From positions 186,001-250,000 of the forward strand of contig NZ_LOJI01000005.1 in the NCBI RefSeq assembly GCF_001595965.1: a stretch of DNA of 64,000 bases, given 5' to 3'. The stretch comes from Polynucleobacter yangtzensis. GTDB taxonomy: Bacteria > Pseudomonadota > Gammaproteobacteria > Burkholderiales > Burkholderiaceae. Below the pieces are notes generated by a model. It was not told the origin of the DNA. It worked only from the letters and a program-made list of their open reading frames with translations, and did no database searches. How positions within the stretch are numbered: position 1 is the stretch's first letter; each line of letters begins with the position of its first letter. The translations under genes were made by a program, and so were the position numbers. Below, one piece after another: positions 52,100 through 63,020 of this stretch.

Positions 52100-52861
52100 T
52101 TACTCTTTCAACCATTCTTTAATGGCGTCTAAATCACGCTTGGTGTCGCTTGAGCTAGCATCTGCACTATCTGGGCTGTTGTTGAGTTTGGCAAGGGCCT
52201 TTTCTAGCGCTGCAATCTTAGCTTCCTGCTCAATCGTTGCATCAATCAAGCCTTTTAGCGCCATGGATACAGGGTCATCAATATTAGGTGTGATGCCATA
52301 AGCGGAGAAGTATTCTTTGGTTTTGCTATCGGCGCTTTGCGGTAAATCTGGATGCAATATACGTGCAGGAATACCAACCGCAGTAGCACCAGCTGGAATT
52401 TCTTTGAGTACTACAGCATTAGAGCCAACGCGTGCACCATCGCCCACAGTAAATCCACCGAGAACTTTTGCACCAGCACTCACAACGACGCCTTTGCCCA
52501 GAGTGGGGTGACGTTTCACGCCTTTATAAAGCGATGTGCCACCTAATGTGACCCCCTGATAAATGGTGCAATCATCACCAATTTCAGTTGTCTCTCCAAT
52601 CACAATGCCTAGGCCGTGATCTAAGAAAACTCTGCGACCAATCTTGGCACCCGGATGAATTTCGATACCAGTTAAAAAGCGCGAAAACATGGAGAGTACG
52701 CGTGCAATCCATTTCAGGCCAAGATTCCACAAAAAGTGGGAGACGCGATGCAACCAAACTGCATGCAGGCCTTGATAGCAAGTAATGACCTCGAGGCGGT
52801 TCCGTGCTGCAGGGTCTCTGGCAATGATGGAGTCGACTTGGTCGAAGAAGGAATTAGACAT
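52100..52861 (-). CDS. cysE: Serine O-acetyltransferase
   Basis: 253 residues. The left-handed beta-helix repeats are evident (IHPGAKIGRRVFLDHG, IVIGETTEIGDD, VTLGGTS, KVLGGFTVGDGARVGSNAVVL), with catalytic His in the DHGLGIV turn. It makes O-acetylserine, the precursor of cysteine. An N-terminal helical dimerisation region precedes it. Residues after 210 form a charged coiled tail. It lies 23 bases downstream of trmJ on the same strand. Confidence 0.94.
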   Translation of the reverse strand: MSNSFFDQVDSIIARDPAARNRLEVITCYQGLHAVWLHRVSHFLWNLGLKWIARVLSMFSRFLTGIEIHPGAKIGRRVFLDHGLGIVIGETTEIGDDCTIYQGVTLGGTSLYKGVKRHPTLGKGVVVSAGAKVLGGFTVGDGARVGSNAVVLKEIPAGATAVGIPARILHPDLPQSADSKTKEYFSAYGITPNIDDPVSMALKGLIDATIEQEAKIAALEKALAKLNNSPDSADASSSDTKRDLDAIKEWLKE

Positions 52862-52884
52862 AAATTGATTTTAACGGGATGTGC

Positions 52885-53640
52885 TTATTTTCTCAGGAGC
52901 ATCTGTTTTGCTATCCCTCGCAACAGATCGATTTCTTCCTTATGCAGACGACTTCGGGCAAATAGGGCTTGAATGCGTGGCATCAGTTTCTTCGGGTTTG
53001 TGGGATCTAAGTAGCCGATGGCCTCAAGTCCCTGGCGCCAATGCTCGAGCATGGCGGCAACTGCTGCAGGATCGGCAAAATCAGCCATTTCTTCGCGATT
53101 GGCTAAGGCGTTACGCTTACCGTCATGCTGGGTAAGCGTTTCTCTGAGGGTATAGGCGCAGACCATCAGCGCCTGGGCAAGATTGAGCGAGGGGTAATCG
53201 GGGTTGGCATCCAGCCAGACTCTGTGGGTGCATAAAGCCAAATGCTCGTTATCTAGCCCCGTTCTTTCTGGGCCAAAGAGAAGTGCCACCTGTCCACCGC
53301 TCTGGACTGAACCCCCAATCAGGGCCTTAGCAGATTCCCAATCGATAGCGGGCGGACCAAACTCTCGGTCACGGCTGGTGAGACCCAAAACTAGCGAGCA
53401 GCCCTCGATGGAGGTGGCTAAGGAGTCGCTCTCTATGGAGCCCTCTAGAACGTCTGCAGCACCGCTAGCTAGGGCTATGGCTTCAGGATGGGAAGCAACC
53501 CCCTTGATCTTTGGATTAATCAATCTGAGATCGCTAAAACCCATGGTTTTGAGGGCGCGAGCAGCTGACCCCACGTTTCCTGGGTGACTGGTTTCGACTA
53601 AAACCCAGCGGAGTAATGCGGATGTTTCGATATTCATCAA
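52885..53640 (-). CDS. trmJ: tRNA (cytidine/uridine-2'-O-)-methyltransferase TrmJ
   Basis: 251 residues. SPOUT-fold methyltransferase: N-terminal VLVETSHPGNVGSAARALKTMGF with the catalytic Arg region, ALLFGPERTGLDNEHL, and the C-terminal knot SLNLAQALMVCAYTL. Methylates position 32 in the anticodon loop of several tRNAs. The N-terminal MN is doubled; either Met may start. It diverges from suhB. Confidence 0.92.
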   Translation of the reverse strand: MMNIETSALLRWVLVETSHPGNVGSAARALKTMGFSDLRLINPKIKGVASHPEAIALASGAADVLEGSIESDSLATSIEGCSLVLGLTSRDREFGPPAIDWESAKALIGGSVQSGGQVALLFGPERTGLDNEHLALCTHRVWLDANPDYPSLNLAQALMVCAYTLRETLTQHDGKRNALANREEMADFADPAAVAAMLEHWRQGLEAIGYLDPTNPKKLMPRIQALFARSRLHKEEIDLLRGIAKQMLLRK

Positions 53641-53779
53641 GGCGCTTTAGGCTGGTTAATAGGGGGTAATAAACGCTAATCGTTTAGAATCAATCTGTTA
53701 GCTTCGTATTGTCATGCAATTTACCCTAGTTGTAGGCATTACAAGGAGCTTGTTCTTATTTAATTTGTCCATCAATACT

Positions 53780-54568
53780 ATGCATCCCATGTTAAATGTG
53801 GCCGTGAAGGCCGCCCGTCGCGCTGGAACAGTGATTAATCGTGCTTCCTTGAATTTGGAGCGCTTGCAGGTTGACCGCAAGCAACACAACGATTTCGTAA
53901 CCGAGGTGGACAAAGCCGCAGAAGCGGCCATCATTGAAACGCTCAGCGAGGCCTATCCAACCCATGGATTTTTGGCTGAAGAAACTGGTGAGCGTAATGC
54001 TGATGCAGAAAATGTGTGGATCATTGATCCGCTAGATGGCACCACTAATTTCATTCACGGATTTCCTCAGTATGCAGTTTCGATTGCGCTTGCAGTTAAT
54101 GGCGTAACTCAACAAGCGGTTGTGTATGACCCAACACGCGATGAGTTGTTTACAGCGACACGTGGAGCCGGCGCCTATTTAGATCGTCGGCGTTTGCGTG
54201 TTGCCACACAAGATCGTTTGGCTAATTCTTTATTGGGAACAGGCTTTCCTTATCGTGAAGATCAGGACTTAGAAAAGTATTTAAAAATCTTTGGCGATAT
54301 GTCACGCCAATGTGCGGGTCTGCGTCGTCCGGGTGCCGCATCTTTAGACTTGGCTTACGTAGCAGCTGGCCGTTACGATGGTTTCTTTGAGAGCGATCTC
54401 AAACCCTGGGATATGGCTGCAGGCGCTTTGCTGATTACTGAAGCAGGTGGTTTGATTGGTAACTATCGCGGTGAGGAAGGCTTCTTACAAAGCGGTGAAG
54501 TGATGGCAGCAAATCCGCGCATCTTTGCACAAATGGTGCAAACACTTTCTAAATACTCTGCTTCTTAA
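53780..54568 (+). CDS. suhB: Inositol-1-monophosphatase family protein SuhB
   Basis: 262 residues from the ATG at 53780. An earlier in-frame ATG at 53714 would add 22 hydrophobic residues not found in SuhB. Metal-site motifs: [29 protein letters not shown] and [15 protein letters not shown]. In E. coli SuhB also acts in rRNA transcription antitermination; either role is possible here. Confidence 0.92.
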   Translation: MHPMLNVAVKAARRAGTVINRASLNLERLQVDRKQHNDFVTEVDKAAEAAIIETLSEAYPTHGFLAEETGERNADAENVWIIDPLDGTTNFIHGFPQYAVSIALAVNGVTQQAVVYDPTRDELFTATRGAGAYLDRRRLRVATQDRLANSLLGTGFPYREDQDLEKYLKIFGDMSRQCAGLRRPGAASLDLAYVAAGRYDGFFESDLKPWDMAAGALLITEAGGLIGNYRGEEGFLQSGEVMAANPRIFAQMVQTLSKYSAS

Positions 54569-54597
54569 TTAAGAAACCGAATTAAGTAACCGACCTG

Positions 54598-55380
54598 TTA
54601 GTTTTTAATCAGATCGATGTAGCGTGTACCGGCATCATCAATGAGTAGGGCGCTCGCTCTCGGGCGACCGCTCTCTGGGTGATCGAGATCCCAGTCAGAT
54701 AAGACCCAACGCTGCCACTGCTGATCATCCATCGCCTCTTCATGGTGTGCTGGCATATGGGTATGCCCATGAATCAATAAATCCCCTGAGTGCTCTCTTA
54801 GCACTGCAGCACAAGCTTGTTTCGTGACATCCATCTTGAGTCGATGCGCGCTTGAGGCTTGTGTTTGTTGGTATTGCGCGTGACTATTGCTGCGAAGGTG
54901 CTGAGCAATGCCCTTGCGCCAATTAAGCGGCAGGCTTAAGAAGATTTTTTGAATCCAAGACTTTCTGACCCAGCCTCGAAAGACTTGATAGCCAAGATCT
55001 GCTGTGCATAAAGCATCGCCATGGGCTAATATCCACTTCTTCGAAGCGATCTCAACGGTAGTTGGATCGGGCAAGAGGGTCATGCCAGTCTTTTTAATAA
55101 AGTGATGGCCAATTAAAAAATCTCGATTACCGTGCAGGTAATACGTTTTTACTTTGGTGGAGAGATTGGCGATCGCACGCTGTACTTCCTGCTGAAAAGG
55201 GGAGTGTGCCGCAGCATCATCACCCACCCAATATTCAAATAAGTCACCCAGAATAAATACAGCCTCAACTTTTGGAGCCTCTTTTTCACAGAAGTCAAAA
55301 AAGCGTTGCGCCGTCAAGGGCATTGACGGCGTGAGGTGCAGGTCTGATATGAGCAGTGCGCTCGCGTGATGCGGAATCAT
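54598..55380 (-). CDS. lpxH: UDP-2,3-diacylglucosamine diphosphatase
   Basis: 260 residues. Calcineurin-like phosphoesterase that makes lipid X in lipid A synthesis. Metal motifs: [31 protein letters not shown] and [11 protein letters not shown]. The order and length match LpxH. Its start overlaps the ppiB stop by 4 bases (ATGA). Confidence 0.94.
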   Translation of the reverse strand: MIPHHASALLISDLHLTPSMPLTAQRFFDFCEKEAPKVEAVFILGDLFEYWVGDDAAAHSPFQQEVQRAIANLSTKVKTYYLHGNRDFLIGHHFIKKTGMTLLPDPTTVEIASKKWILAHGDALCTADLGYQVFRGWVRKSWIQKIFLSLPLNWRKGIAQHLRSNSHAQYQQTQASSAHRLKMDVTKQACAAVLREHSGDLLIHGHTHMPAHHEEAMDDQQWQRWVLSDWDLDHPESGRPRASALLIDDAGTRYIDLIKN

Positions 55381-55880
55381 TCCTCGAGAACAGTGGCCTT
55401 CTCAATCACAACATCTTCTGCAGGAACGTCCTGATGAAAACCAGAGCTACCAGTCTTTACCTTGCGAATAGTGTCAACAACATCCATGCCATCAGTGACT
55501 TTGCCAAATACGGCATAACCCCAGCCCTGAGCATTGGGAGCGGTATGGTTTAAGAAGTCATTGTCATTTACGTTAATGAAGAATTGCGCAGTTGCTGAAT
55601 GTGGTTCGCTAGTACGAGCCATTGCTACGGTATAGCGATCATTCTTGAGACCATTATTGGCTTCGTTTTCAATTTCCGCACCTGTTGGCTTCTGTTTCAT
55701 GCCAGCAGACATGCCGCCACCCTGAATCATGAAGTTATCAATCACGCGATGAAAGATGGTTCCATCGTAGTGACCGCTTTTCACGTATTGCAAAAAGTTG
55801 GCAACGCTTTTAGGTGCCTTAACTGCATCGAGTGAGAGGGTGATATCACCCTTATTAGTTTTTAGGAGAACTTTCGCCAT
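55377..55880 (-). CDS. ppiB: Peptidyl-prolyl cis-trans isomerase B (cyclophilin)
   Basis: 167 residues, a single cyclophilin domain without a signal peptide, so cytoplasmic. Active-site residues are in [14 protein letters not shown] and [18 protein letters not shown]. It is coupled to lpxH downstream and overlaps the TPR lipoprotein gene upstream by 26 bases. Confidence 0.94.
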   Translation of the reverse strand: MAKVLLKTNKGDITLSLDAVKAPKSVANFLQYVKSGHYDGTIFHRVIDNFMIQGGGMSAGMKQKPTGAEIENEANNGLKNDRYTVAMARTSEPHSATAQFFINVNDNDFLNHTAPNAQGWGYAVFGKVTDGMDVVDTIRKVKTGSSGFHQDVPAEDVVIEKATVLEE

Positions 55881-56790
55881 TATTAGATCTACTTTCTGGA
55901 AGGTTAGTGGATGGGTTATTGCTTGGTAATGAATCCGTTGTAGTTAAAGATGGATTCACTGCGGGATTGAGGGCGCGATTTACAGGACGCTTCGCTGGAG
56001 GCTTTAAGACATCCAAAAGTGCTTTAGCGCGATTGGAGTACTGACGTTGATTGAGTTGAGCGTTCTTAGCAGCATCTTCATATGCTTGTGCGCCAAGGCG
56101 GATATAGATTTCACCCAAATTGGCTGAGGCAATGGCATAGCTAGGTCGCAATTTGAGGGCAAGCTCAAGATAGTCTCGCGCCTCTATCCATTGACCTTGG
56201 TTTGCTGCAATCGCCGCTAGATTGTTATAGGGCTCTGGCAGCTCTGGAAACTGTTGTGTGATTTCAATCAAAGTTTTTTTGGCTTGATCAAATTGACGCA
56301 TCTCAATTTGCAAACGTGCTTTTACGAAACGTAATTGAACATTTCGCGGAGTCTTTTTCAGATCGGCATTAATTTGAGCTACTGCATCTTGGTATTTGCG
56401 CGCCTTGATGAGTTTTTCAACATCTGATGGGACTGCATTCTTGGTAATAGGATCAGGCTCAATAATCAAGAAGGATAAAAAAGGCACTCCAACAGTTTCA
56501 GATAGTTCTGGATTTAATGGGTCATACCCCATGTCAGCAGAAAGTCTTGGTGGATCTGTTGGGCTATAGCCGCCTAAAAAAGGTTGGGGCGCTCTCTGCG
56601 AAGAGCCAGCTTCCTGTGTATTTAACGCTCTAATTTCAGCATCAGCCCGCTGCTGGGCAGGGGTGCTGCAGCCCGACAAAAGTGCCAGGGTTGCCAAAGT
56701 GGCAAAAGCTGGGGCTAAGACCTTTTTCAAGGCAGGGCGTGGCGCTGGGGCGTTGTGGGGCATAGAGGAAGGGGTGTGAAACGGGCTCAT
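55855..56790 (-). CDS. TPR-containing lipoprotein
   Basis: 311 residues if the first ATG is used; starting at the second (residue 10) is also plausible. A lipoprotein signal ends at lipobox LLSGC (C41). Two to three TPR-like helical repeats follow (residues about 120-235, e.g. [73 protein letters not shown]). The C-terminus is Asn/Pro/Ser-rich and low in complexity. Function is unknown. First gene of the TPR-ppiB-lpxH unit; divergent from cysS. Confidence 0.82.
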   Translation of the reverse strand: MSPFHTPSSMPHNAPAPRPALKKVLAPAFATLATLALLSGCSTPAQQRADAEIRALNTQEAGSSQRAPQPFLGGYSPTDPPRLSADMGYDPLNPELSETVGVPFLSFLIIEPDPITKNAVPSDVEKLIKARKYQDAVAQINADLKKTPRNVQLRFVKARLQIEMRQFDQAKKTLIEITQQFPELPEPYNNLAAIAANQGQWIEARDYLELALKLRPSYAIASANLGEIYIRLGAQAYEDAAKNAQLNQRQYSNRAKALLDVLKPPAKRPVNRALNPAVNPSLTTTDSLPSNNPSTNLPESRSNNGESSPKN

Positions 56791-56850
56791 TCGATATACT
56801 CAGCGCTCAGTCTAACAAATTGGCGCTACTTGCCCCACCTTTATAGCCCT

Positions 56851-58272
56851 ATGCTGCAAATCTATAACACCCTTAGCCGTTCTAAACAGGTCTTTAACCC
56901 CATAGTCCCGGGCAAGGTGAAGATGTACGTCTGCGGTATGACCGTTTATGACTTTTGCCATATTGGGCATGCCAGAGTCATGATTGTCTTTGATATGGTA
57001 GTTCGCTGGCTCAGAGCGAGTGGCTATGAAGTCCTTTATGTACGGAACATCACCGATATTGATGACAAGATCATTAATCGTGCCATTGAGAATGGCGAGC
57101 CGATCTCTGCATTAACGAACCGTTTTATTGATGCCATGCATGCTGACTCGGATGAGTTGGGTTTAATGCATCCTGATCAAGAGCCTCGCGCTACTGATTA
57201 CATCGGGCAAATGCAAGGCATGATCGGTAAGCTCATTGAAAATGAATTGGCCTATCAAGCCAATGATGGCGATGTTAATTTTGCGGTGCGCTTATTACCG
57301 CGTTACGGTCAATTGTCTGGAAAAACTTTAGACGAGTTAAATGCGGGTGAACGTGTAGCGGTAGGTGATGGCAAACGCGATCCCTTAGATTTTGTTTTAT
57401 GGAAAAGCGCCAAGCCTGAAGAGCCAGCAGATACACGCTGGAAGTCGCCCTGGGGCGAGGGCCGCCCGGGTTGGCATATTGAGTGTTCAGCTATGTCTTG
57501 TGACTTGTTGGGCGAGCACTTTGATATTCACGGCGGCGGTGCTGACTTGCAATTTCCGCACCACGAAAATGAAATTGCCCAAAGTGAAGGCGCCCTGTAC
57601 GGCAAAGACCGCAAAGAAGATGATGCCCCCTTTGTAAATTACTGGATGCATAACGGTCACATTCGCGTTAACGAAGAGAAGATGTCTAAGTCACTGGGTA
57701 ACTTTTTCTTAATTCGCGATGTTCTCAAAAGCTTTGATCCTGAGGTGCTGCGTTTCTTCATGTTGAAGGCGCACTACCGTAGCCCTATTAACTATAGTGA
57801 TGCGCAGCTTGAAGAAGCTCGCTCTGGATTGGCGCGCCTTTATACCGCTTTAGCGCAAGGCCCTAAAGCCCAGGCAATTGAGCTAGACCCAAACAACCCA
57901 TGGGCTAAGCGCTTTGCTGATGCCATGAATGACGATTTCAATACGCCTGAGGCGATTGCAGTCTTGTTTGACTTGGCTAGTGAAGTCAATCGTGCGCAAG
58001 GCGAAGAGAAGCAATTACTTGCCAATACATTGAAGGCTCTTGGTGCAGCATTGAATTTCTTGCAGCGTGATCCCACTGCATTTTTGCAGGCGGGTTCTAA
58101 GGATCAAGATGGCTTAACTCCATCACAAATTGAAGAACAAATTGCGGCACGCGTAGCTGCCAAGCAAGCAAAAGACTTTGCTAAGGCAGACTTGATTCGT
58201 AAAACATTGTTGGAGCAGGGTATTGTTTTGGAAGATAAACCCGGCGGCTTAACAGAATGGCGCAGAGCTTAA
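56851..58272 (+). CDS. cysS: Cysteinyl-tRNA synthetase
   Basis: 473 residues from the ATG at 56851; an in-frame ATG at 56755 would overlap the divergent lipoprotein signal. Class I synthetase: zinc cysteine in [18 protein letters not shown] (HIGH motif), further zinc ligands in [21 protein letters not shown], and KMSKS in [11 protein letters not shown]. The C-terminal helical anticodon-binding region is complete. The stop overlaps the next gene's start (TAATG). Confidence 0.96.
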   Translation: MLQIYNTLSRSKQVFNPIVPGKVKMYVCGMTVYDFCHIGHARVMIVFDMVVRWLRASGYEVLYVRNITDIDDKIINRAIENGEPISALTNRFIDAMHADSDELGLMHPDQEPRATDYIGQMQGMIGKLIENELAYQANDGDVNFAVRLLPRYGQLSGKTLDELNAGERVAVGDGKRDPLDFVLWKSAKPEEPADTRWKSPWGEGRPGWHIECSAMSCDLLGEHFDIHGGGADLQFPHHENEIAQSEGALYGKDRKEDDAPFVNYWMHNGHIRVNEEKMSKSLGNFFLIRDVLKSFDPEVLRFFMLKAHYRSPINYSDAQLEEARSGLARLYTALAQGPKAQAIELDPNNPWAKRFADAMNDDFNTPEAIAVLFDLASEVNRAQGEEKQLLANTLKALGAALNFLQRDPTAFLQAGSKDQDGLTPSQIEEQIAARVAAKQAKDFAKADLIRKTLLEQGIVLEDKPGGLTEWRRA

Positions 58273-58946
58273 TGACGGCTGCAAAAATAGAAAAAGCAGT
58301 AAAAGCAGAAGCAATACTTGAAGAAGTGGCTCCAGAATATTGGGAGCAAGCTTGTAAAGAATTGATGAAGCAAGATCGCATTCTCAAAAAACTCATTCCT
58401 AAATATGGTTCAGGCTTTTTAGTCACACGCGGCGATCCATTTAATACTTTGGCAAGAGCCATAGTTGGTCAGCAGATTTCAGTAGCGGCAGCACAATCCG
58501 TTTGGAATAGGGTCGTTGCTGCTAGCAAAAAGAAAGTCACCCCGAAAAATATCCTAGCGCTCTCAGTAGAGGAATTGCGTGCCGCCGGATTATCTGGACG
58601 TAAGGTTGAGTACATCCGTGATTTGGCCGATCACTTCGATTCAGGGCGCCTTCATGCCAATCAATGGAAAGATATGGATGATGAGAGCGTTATCAAGGAA
58701 TTGAGCTCAATTCGGGGGATTGGCCGCTGGACTGCCGAAATGTTCCTCATTTTCAACATGATTCGGCCAGATATCCTCCCTTTGGACGATGTTGGCCTTA
58801 TTAAGGCTATTTCCCTCAATTACTTCAGCGGAGAGCCTGTCAGCCGCCATGAAGCACGTGAGGTGGCTGCTAATTGGGCCCCATGGCGTACGGTTGCCAC
58901 CTGGTATATGTGGAGAAGTATCGACCCAATCCCAGTTGAATATTAA
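58272..58946 (+). CDS. DNA-3-methyladenine glycosylase, AlkA-type HhH-GPD
   Basis: 224 residues from the ATG at 58272 (58257 is an alternative start five codons earlier). The helix-hairpin-helix is SIRGIGRWTAEMF, followed by the catalytic aspartate in ILPLDDVGLIKA, the HhH-GPD signature. The first part (RAIVGQQISVAAAQSVW) matches the AlkA group. No Fe-S cysteines follow, so it is not MutY or Nth. It removes alkylated purines, by family. It lies between cysS and accA. Confidence 0.88.
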   Translation: MTAAKIEKAVKAEAILEEVAPEYWEQACKELMKQDRILKKLIPKYGSGFLVTRGDPFNTLARAIVGQQISVAAAQSVWNRVVAASKKKVTPKNILALSVEELRAAGLSGRKVEYIRDLADHFDSGRLHANQWKDMDDESVIKELSSIRGIGRWTAEMFLIFNMIRPDILPLDDVGLIKAISLNYFSGEPVSRHEAREVAANWAPWRTVATWYMWRSIDPIPVEY

Positions 58947-58955
58947 AATCAGACT

Positions 58956-59927
58956 ATGAAAACGACTTTCCTGGATTTTGAGCAGCAAATCGCCGAATTA
59001 GAGTCAAAGATTGAAGAGCTGCGTTTTGTACAAGATGAGTCATCGGTAGATATCTCCGATGAGATCAAAACGCTTGCTGAAAAAAGTCAGCAGCTAACAA
59101 AAGATGTTTACGCCAATCTCACTCCTTGGCAAGTTTCTCAAGTAGCCCGTCATCCACAGCGTCCATACACTTTAGATTATGTCGGCGCTTTATTTACAGA
59201 TTTCCACGAGTTACATGGTGATCGTACTTTTGCAGATGATCAATCGATCATCGGCGGTCTGGCCCGTTTTGAAAATCAACCATGCATGGTGATTGGCCAT
59301 CAAAAGGGTCGCGATACCAAAGAGCGTGCTCTGCGAAACTTTGGCATGAGCCGTCCCGAGGGTTACCGCAAAGCAATGCGCCTCATGCGTCTTGCTGAAA
59401 AGTTTGGTATTCCTGTTTTCACTTTTGTAGATACGCCAGGTGCGTTCCCTGGTATTGATGCAGAGGAACGTAATCAATCAGAAGCGATTGGTCGCAACTT
59501 ATTTGTACAAGCAGAATTAGAAGTGCCCATCATCGCAACAATTATTGGTGAGGGTGGTTCAGGTGGTGCACTTGCAATCGCTATGGGTGACGTTGTATTG
59601 ATGTTGCAAAACTCCACATACTCAGTGATCTCCCCAGAAGGTTGCGCATCTATTCTTTGGAAGACGGCTGATAAGGCTCCCGAGGCTGCTGAGCAGTTGG
59701 GTCTCACGGCGCAACGTTTGAAGGCTCTGGGTCTGATTGACAAGATTGTGGCCGAACCTATTGGTGGCGCGCATCGTGATTACGACAATATGATGAGCAA
59801 TATGCGCAAAGCACTTGCGGAATCTTTAAAAACCTTTGACGGCATGAAAGTAGATGCTTTGCTTGATCGTCGTCATGAGCGTTTGATGAGCTATGGCAAG
59901 TTCAAGGAAATCACAGCAAAGTCCTAA
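58956..59927 (+). CDS. accA: Acetyl-CoA carboxylase carboxyltransferase subunit alpha
   Basis: 323 residues. Starts with an N-terminal coiled coil ([17 protein letters not shown]), then the crotonase-type carboxyltransferase fold: [40 protein letters not shown] and [15 protein letters not shown]. It joins AccD to move the carboxyl group to acetyl-CoA. Its 3' end overlaps tilS by 35 bases. Confidence 0.97.
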   Translation: MKTTFLDFEQQIAELESKIEELRFVQDESSVDISDEIKTLAEKSQQLTKDVYANLTPWQVSQVARHPQRPYTLDYVGALFTDFHELHGDRTFADDQSIIGGLARFENQPCMVIGHQKGRDTKERALRNFGMSRPEGYRKAMRLMRLAEKFGIPVFTFVDTPGAFPGIDAEERNQSEAIGRNLFVQAELEVPIIATIIGEGGSGGALAIAMGDVVLMLQNSTYSVISPEGCASILWKTADKAPEAAEQLGLTAQRLKALGLIDKIVAEPIGGAHRDYDNMMSNMRKALAESLKTFDGMKVDALLDRRHERLMSYGKFKEITAKS

Positions 59928-61200
59928 GTCGGAAAAACGAATTGCGGTTGCCTTAAGTGGTGGCCTCGATTCGGTTGTGTTGCTCGATACGGTTTGCAAG
60001 GCGCAAGCCAAGAACCAAACCAACAATCAAATCTTCGCATTCCATATTCATCATGGCTTGCAAAAGCCGGCGGATGATTGGCTGATCTTTTGCGAGAAGC
60101 TCGCGAAACAATACAAGATTCATTTTGATTTCCGACTGCTTCATCTCAACTCAGATGAAGAGAAAGGCAATATTGAAGCAAGGGCAAGGGCGGGGCGCTA
60201 TGAAGCGCTTGCCGATCTGTGTGAAGAATATGGCATCGAAGATTTACTCTTGGCGCATCACCAAAATGATCAAGCGGAGACGGTTCTCTTGCAACTCCTC
60301 CGAGGCTCTGGTGTGGCGGGCCTATCAGGCATGCCTACAAGCAGGCAATTAGAACTCAATAACCACAACATCACTCTGTGGCGTCCACTCTTAAATCAAA
60401 GTAGGCGAGAGCTGGAGGCTTATGCTAAAGAACATAAGCTCAAGTGGATTGAAGATCCCAGCAATCAAAATACAAAATATCGTCGCAATGCAGTGCGTAT
60501 GAAAATTATTCCTGAACTTGCAAAGATTCAGCCTGAAGCTTTGGCCAATATGGCGCGTAGTGCACAGCTACTAGGTGAGGCGCAAACTTTGCTCAACCGT
60601 CTGGCTGAGCAAGATGGCAAAGGCATTCTCAATAAGAGTCAGCTGAAATTAGAGCCGCTACTGGTATTAGCAAAAGAGGATTTACCTGCAGCAAATAATG
60701 TCTTGCGTTATTGGTTGCAAACACAGCAGTTGGCTATGCCATCACAAGAGCGCTTACATGCATGGTGGCGTGATCTTGCACAAGTTAAAGCAGATGCCAA
60801 TCTTGAGTGGCTTCATGATGAGAGAAAGATTTACCTGTGGCGCGGCATGTTGCAGGTGGGCAATGTGGAAGCGGGGCGGTGGGTTTTAAAAACCTTGCCA
60901 GCCAACTCTAAGCAATTGGGGCTTCCTGCTAACTGGGTAAAAGAGGCTCAAGACAACAATAAAATTAGCCTTAGGGAGCGTCAAGGCTCTGAGAAGATTC
61001 AGATTAAGCCTAAGACCCCCCGTAAAACCCTCAAAAACCTCTATCAGGAGGCTGATATCCCGCCCTGGGAGCGCCAAGCACCTTTGCTCTATATCAATGA
61101 TGAATTGATTGCTGTGGCCGGTATTGGGCTTAGCTATCCACACTTGATCGCCTCAGGTAGTCGCGTACTCCCAGAATGGGTGCAAAACCCTGTAAAATAA
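59893..61200 (+). CDS. tilS: tRNA(Ile)-lysidine synthase
   Basis: 435 residues. The PP-loop SGGLDS (22-27) binds [31 protein letters not shown] and [23 protein letters not shown] follow, the typical TilS N-domain. The C-terminal domain is present ([25 protein letters not shown]). Adds lysine to C34 of tRNA-Ile(CAU), making it read AUA. Start chosen inside accA; the overlap of 35 bases suggests coupling. Confidence 0.93.
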   Translation: MASSRKSQQSPKSEKRIAVALSGGLDSVVLLDTVCKAQAKNQTNNQIFAFHIHHGLQKPADDWLIFCEKLAKQYKIHFDFRLLHLNSDEEKGNIEARARAGRYEALADLCEEYGIEDLLLAHHQNDQAETVLLQLLRGSGVAGLSGMPTSRQLELNNHNITLWRPLLNQSRRELEAYAKEHKLKWIEDPSNQNTKYRRNAVRMKIIPELAKIQPEALANMARSAQLLGEAQTLLNRLAEQDGKGILNKSQLKLEPLLVLAKEDLPAANNVLRYWLQTQQLAMPSQERLHAWWRDLAQVKADANLEWLHDERKIYLWRGMLQVGNVEAGRWVLKTLPANSKQLGLPANWVKEAQDNNKISLRERQGSEKIQIKPKTPRKTLKNLYQEADIPPWERQAPLLYINDELIAVAGIGLSYPHLIASGSRVLPEWVQNPVK

Positions 61201-61260
61201 GCCCTTTTTAGATCCTCAGGGAAGTTTTCCCTGTCACAAATAGTTAAATAAACGGTTTTT

Positions 61261-62511
61261 ATGGCTCTTATCGTTCATAAATATGGCGGCACCTCAATGG
61301 GCTCAACTGAGCGCATTGCCAATGTTGCCAAACGCGTTGCTAAATGGATGCGTGCTGGCCATCAAGTGGTGGTCGTGCCTTCAGCCATGTCAGGCGAAAC
61401 CAATCGCTTGCTCGGCTTAGCAAAAGAAATTAATCCTGATGCCAGTCCGCGTGAATTAGATCAAATCGCTTCTACAGGCGAGCAAGTCAGTTCTGGCCTC
61501 TTGGCCTTAGCGCTTATGCGTGAAGGTATTGATGCAGTGAGCTATGCGGGCTGGCAAGTAACCGTGCATACCGATTCTTCTTTCACGAAAGCGCGCATCA
61601 AGAGTATTGAAAGCGAGAAGATTCTCAAGGATCTTAATGCAGGTCGCGCTGTAGTAGTTACTGGCTTTCAGGGCGTAGACCCAAACGGCAACATCACGAC
61701 ACTAGGTCGCGGTGGTTCTGATACATCAGCAGTTGCCATGGCAGCAGCCTTGAAAGCAGATGAGTGCTTAATCTACACAGACGTTGATGGTGTCTACACC
61801 ACTGACCCACGTGTTTGCGAAGATGCACGTCGCTTGGACAAAATTACTTTTGAAGAGATGCTAGAAATGGCTAGCTTAGGTTCAAAGGTATTGCAGATTC
61901 GTTCAGTTGAGTTTGCAGGTAAGTACAAAGTTAAAACCCGGGTTCTGTCTTCTTTGACAGACCCATTGATGCCTTTGGCTGATGAGATGAGCTCAGGCAC
62001 CTTGATTACATTTGAAGAGGACAGCACTATGGAAGCCGCAGTTATTTCCGGCATCGCCTTTGCGCGTGATGAAGCGAAGATTACCGTTCTTGGAGTTCCT
62101 GATCGCCCAGGTATTGCATATCAAATCCTTGGCCCGATTGCGGATGCCAATATTGATGTGGATATCATTATTCAGAACCAATCTGTAGAAGGTAAGACTG
62201 ACTTTACTTTCACAGTGCCACGTGCTGATTATCAAAAAGCATTAGATATTCTGAAGAACACTGTGCAAGCGCACATTGAAGCAAAAGAGATTTCTGGTGA
62301 TCCTAAGGTTTCTAAAGTTTCAGTGGTTGGAGTAGGTATGCGTTCCCATGTTGGCATTGCCAGCAAGATGTTCCGCACTTTATCAGAAGAGGGCATCAAT
62401 ATTCTGATGATCTCCACTAGCGAAATTAAGATCTCCGTCGTCATTGATGAGAAATACATGGAATTGGCTGTACGTGCCTTGCACAAGGCATTTGAGTTGG
62501 ACCAGAAGTAA
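61261..62511 (+). CDS. lysC: Aspartate kinase
   Basis: 416 residues. Kinase motif VHKYGGTSMGS at the N-terminus, TLGRGGSDTSAVAMAAAL and YTDVDGVYTTDPR in the core, and two ACT domains at the C-terminus (about 265-410) for feedback control. Length fits the monofunctional, lysine/threonine-regulated type. First step of the aspartate pathway, upstream of dapA. No internal beta-subunit start is obvious, though one is common in this family. Confidence 0.96.
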   Translation: MALIVHKYGGTSMGSTERIANVAKRVAKWMRAGHQVVVVPSAMSGETNRLLGLAKEINPDASPRELDQIASTGEQVSSGLLALALMREGIDAVSYAGWQVTVHTDSSFTKARIKSIESEKILKDLNAGRAVVVTGFQGVDPNGNITTLGRGGSDTSAVAMAAALKADECLIYTDVDGVYTTDPRVCEDARRLDKITFEEMLEMASLGSKVLQIRSVEFAGKYKVKTRVLSSLTDPLMPLADEMSSGTLITFEEDSTMEAAVISGIAFARDEAKITVLGVPDRPGIAYQILGPIADANIDVDIIIQNQSVEGKTDFTFTVPRADYQKALDILKNTVQAHIEAKEISGDPKVSKVSVVGVGMRSHVGIASKMFRTLSEEGINILMISTSEIKISVVIDEKYMELAVRALHKAFELDQK

Positions 62512-62584
62512 GTCAAAAAGCGCAATAAACCCCTCAGAAGCGGTTATCCGTTAAACTGTGGGGCGTTGTAATAGTAAGAAGTAC

Positions 62585-62679
62585 GGAGACGTGGCCGAGC
62601 TGGTCGAAGGCACTCCCCTGCTAAGGGAGCATCGGGGCTAAAACTCTGATCGGAGGTTCGAATCCTCTCGTCTCCGCCA
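62585..62679 (+). tRNA. tRNA-Ser (GCU)
   Basis: 95 bases including CCA. Acceptor stem GGAGACG pairs with CGTCTCC. The anticodon stem CTCCC/GGGAG encloses CTGCTAA, giving anticodon GCT (reads AGC/AGU). A long variable arm (CATCGGGGCTAAAACTCTGATCG region) and T-loop TTCGAAT complete a class II tRNA. Confidence 0.97.
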
Positions 62680-62748
62680 TAAGTCAAGGGTTTGCGGGGG
62701 TTTTTTACTAAATCCCCGTAATTTCCCCCATTTTTCCCCACACAATAA

Positions 62749-63020
62749 TCATTCCTCTTCTCTCACTCTTGTGAGGGGTAAGTTTGCCAATTTACCTTCG
62801 GGCGGGGATGTCGTTACCCTCTGGTGCCTTAGCTCATCTTCTTGGGCGGCCTCAAACTCTCTGACGCGCTGCAGTTCCTGTTCTTTAGCCTCAACTAGCT
62901 TTGAGGCGGGGATGACCTTGCCTTCCTTAATCAAGCGCTCCAGTTGAAACTGCTTAAAGGTTTGAGTTTAATCTTGCCAGCGAATTGGGTATCGCTATTG
63001 TCTGAGCTATCGAAATCCAT
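62749..63020 (-). pseudogene. Small unidentified gene with apparent frameshift
   Basis: An ATG at 63020 opens a frame (MDFDSSDNSDTQFAGKIKLKP) that stops after about 29 residues. A -1 shift near 62950-62958 joins it to an open, highly charged helical frame (FKQFQLERLIKEG... LVEAKEQELQRVREFEAAQEDELRHQRV) running to a stop at 62749. The combined product would be about 90 residues, rich in Glu, Lys and Gln and probably coiled-coil. The charge pattern suggests former coding, but no homologue is recognised and chance cannot be excluded. A sequencing deletion is another explanation. Confidence 0.45.

Noticed and set aside
53714-53779. Upstream ATG giving suhB an N-terminal hydrophobic extension
   Set aside because: SuhB proteins are cytoplasmic and start at the helix found after 53780; the extension looks like translated promoter DNA.
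62544-62741. 65-codon minus-strand frame across tRNA-Ser
   Set aside because: It lies over the tRNA gene; a typical spurious protein call.
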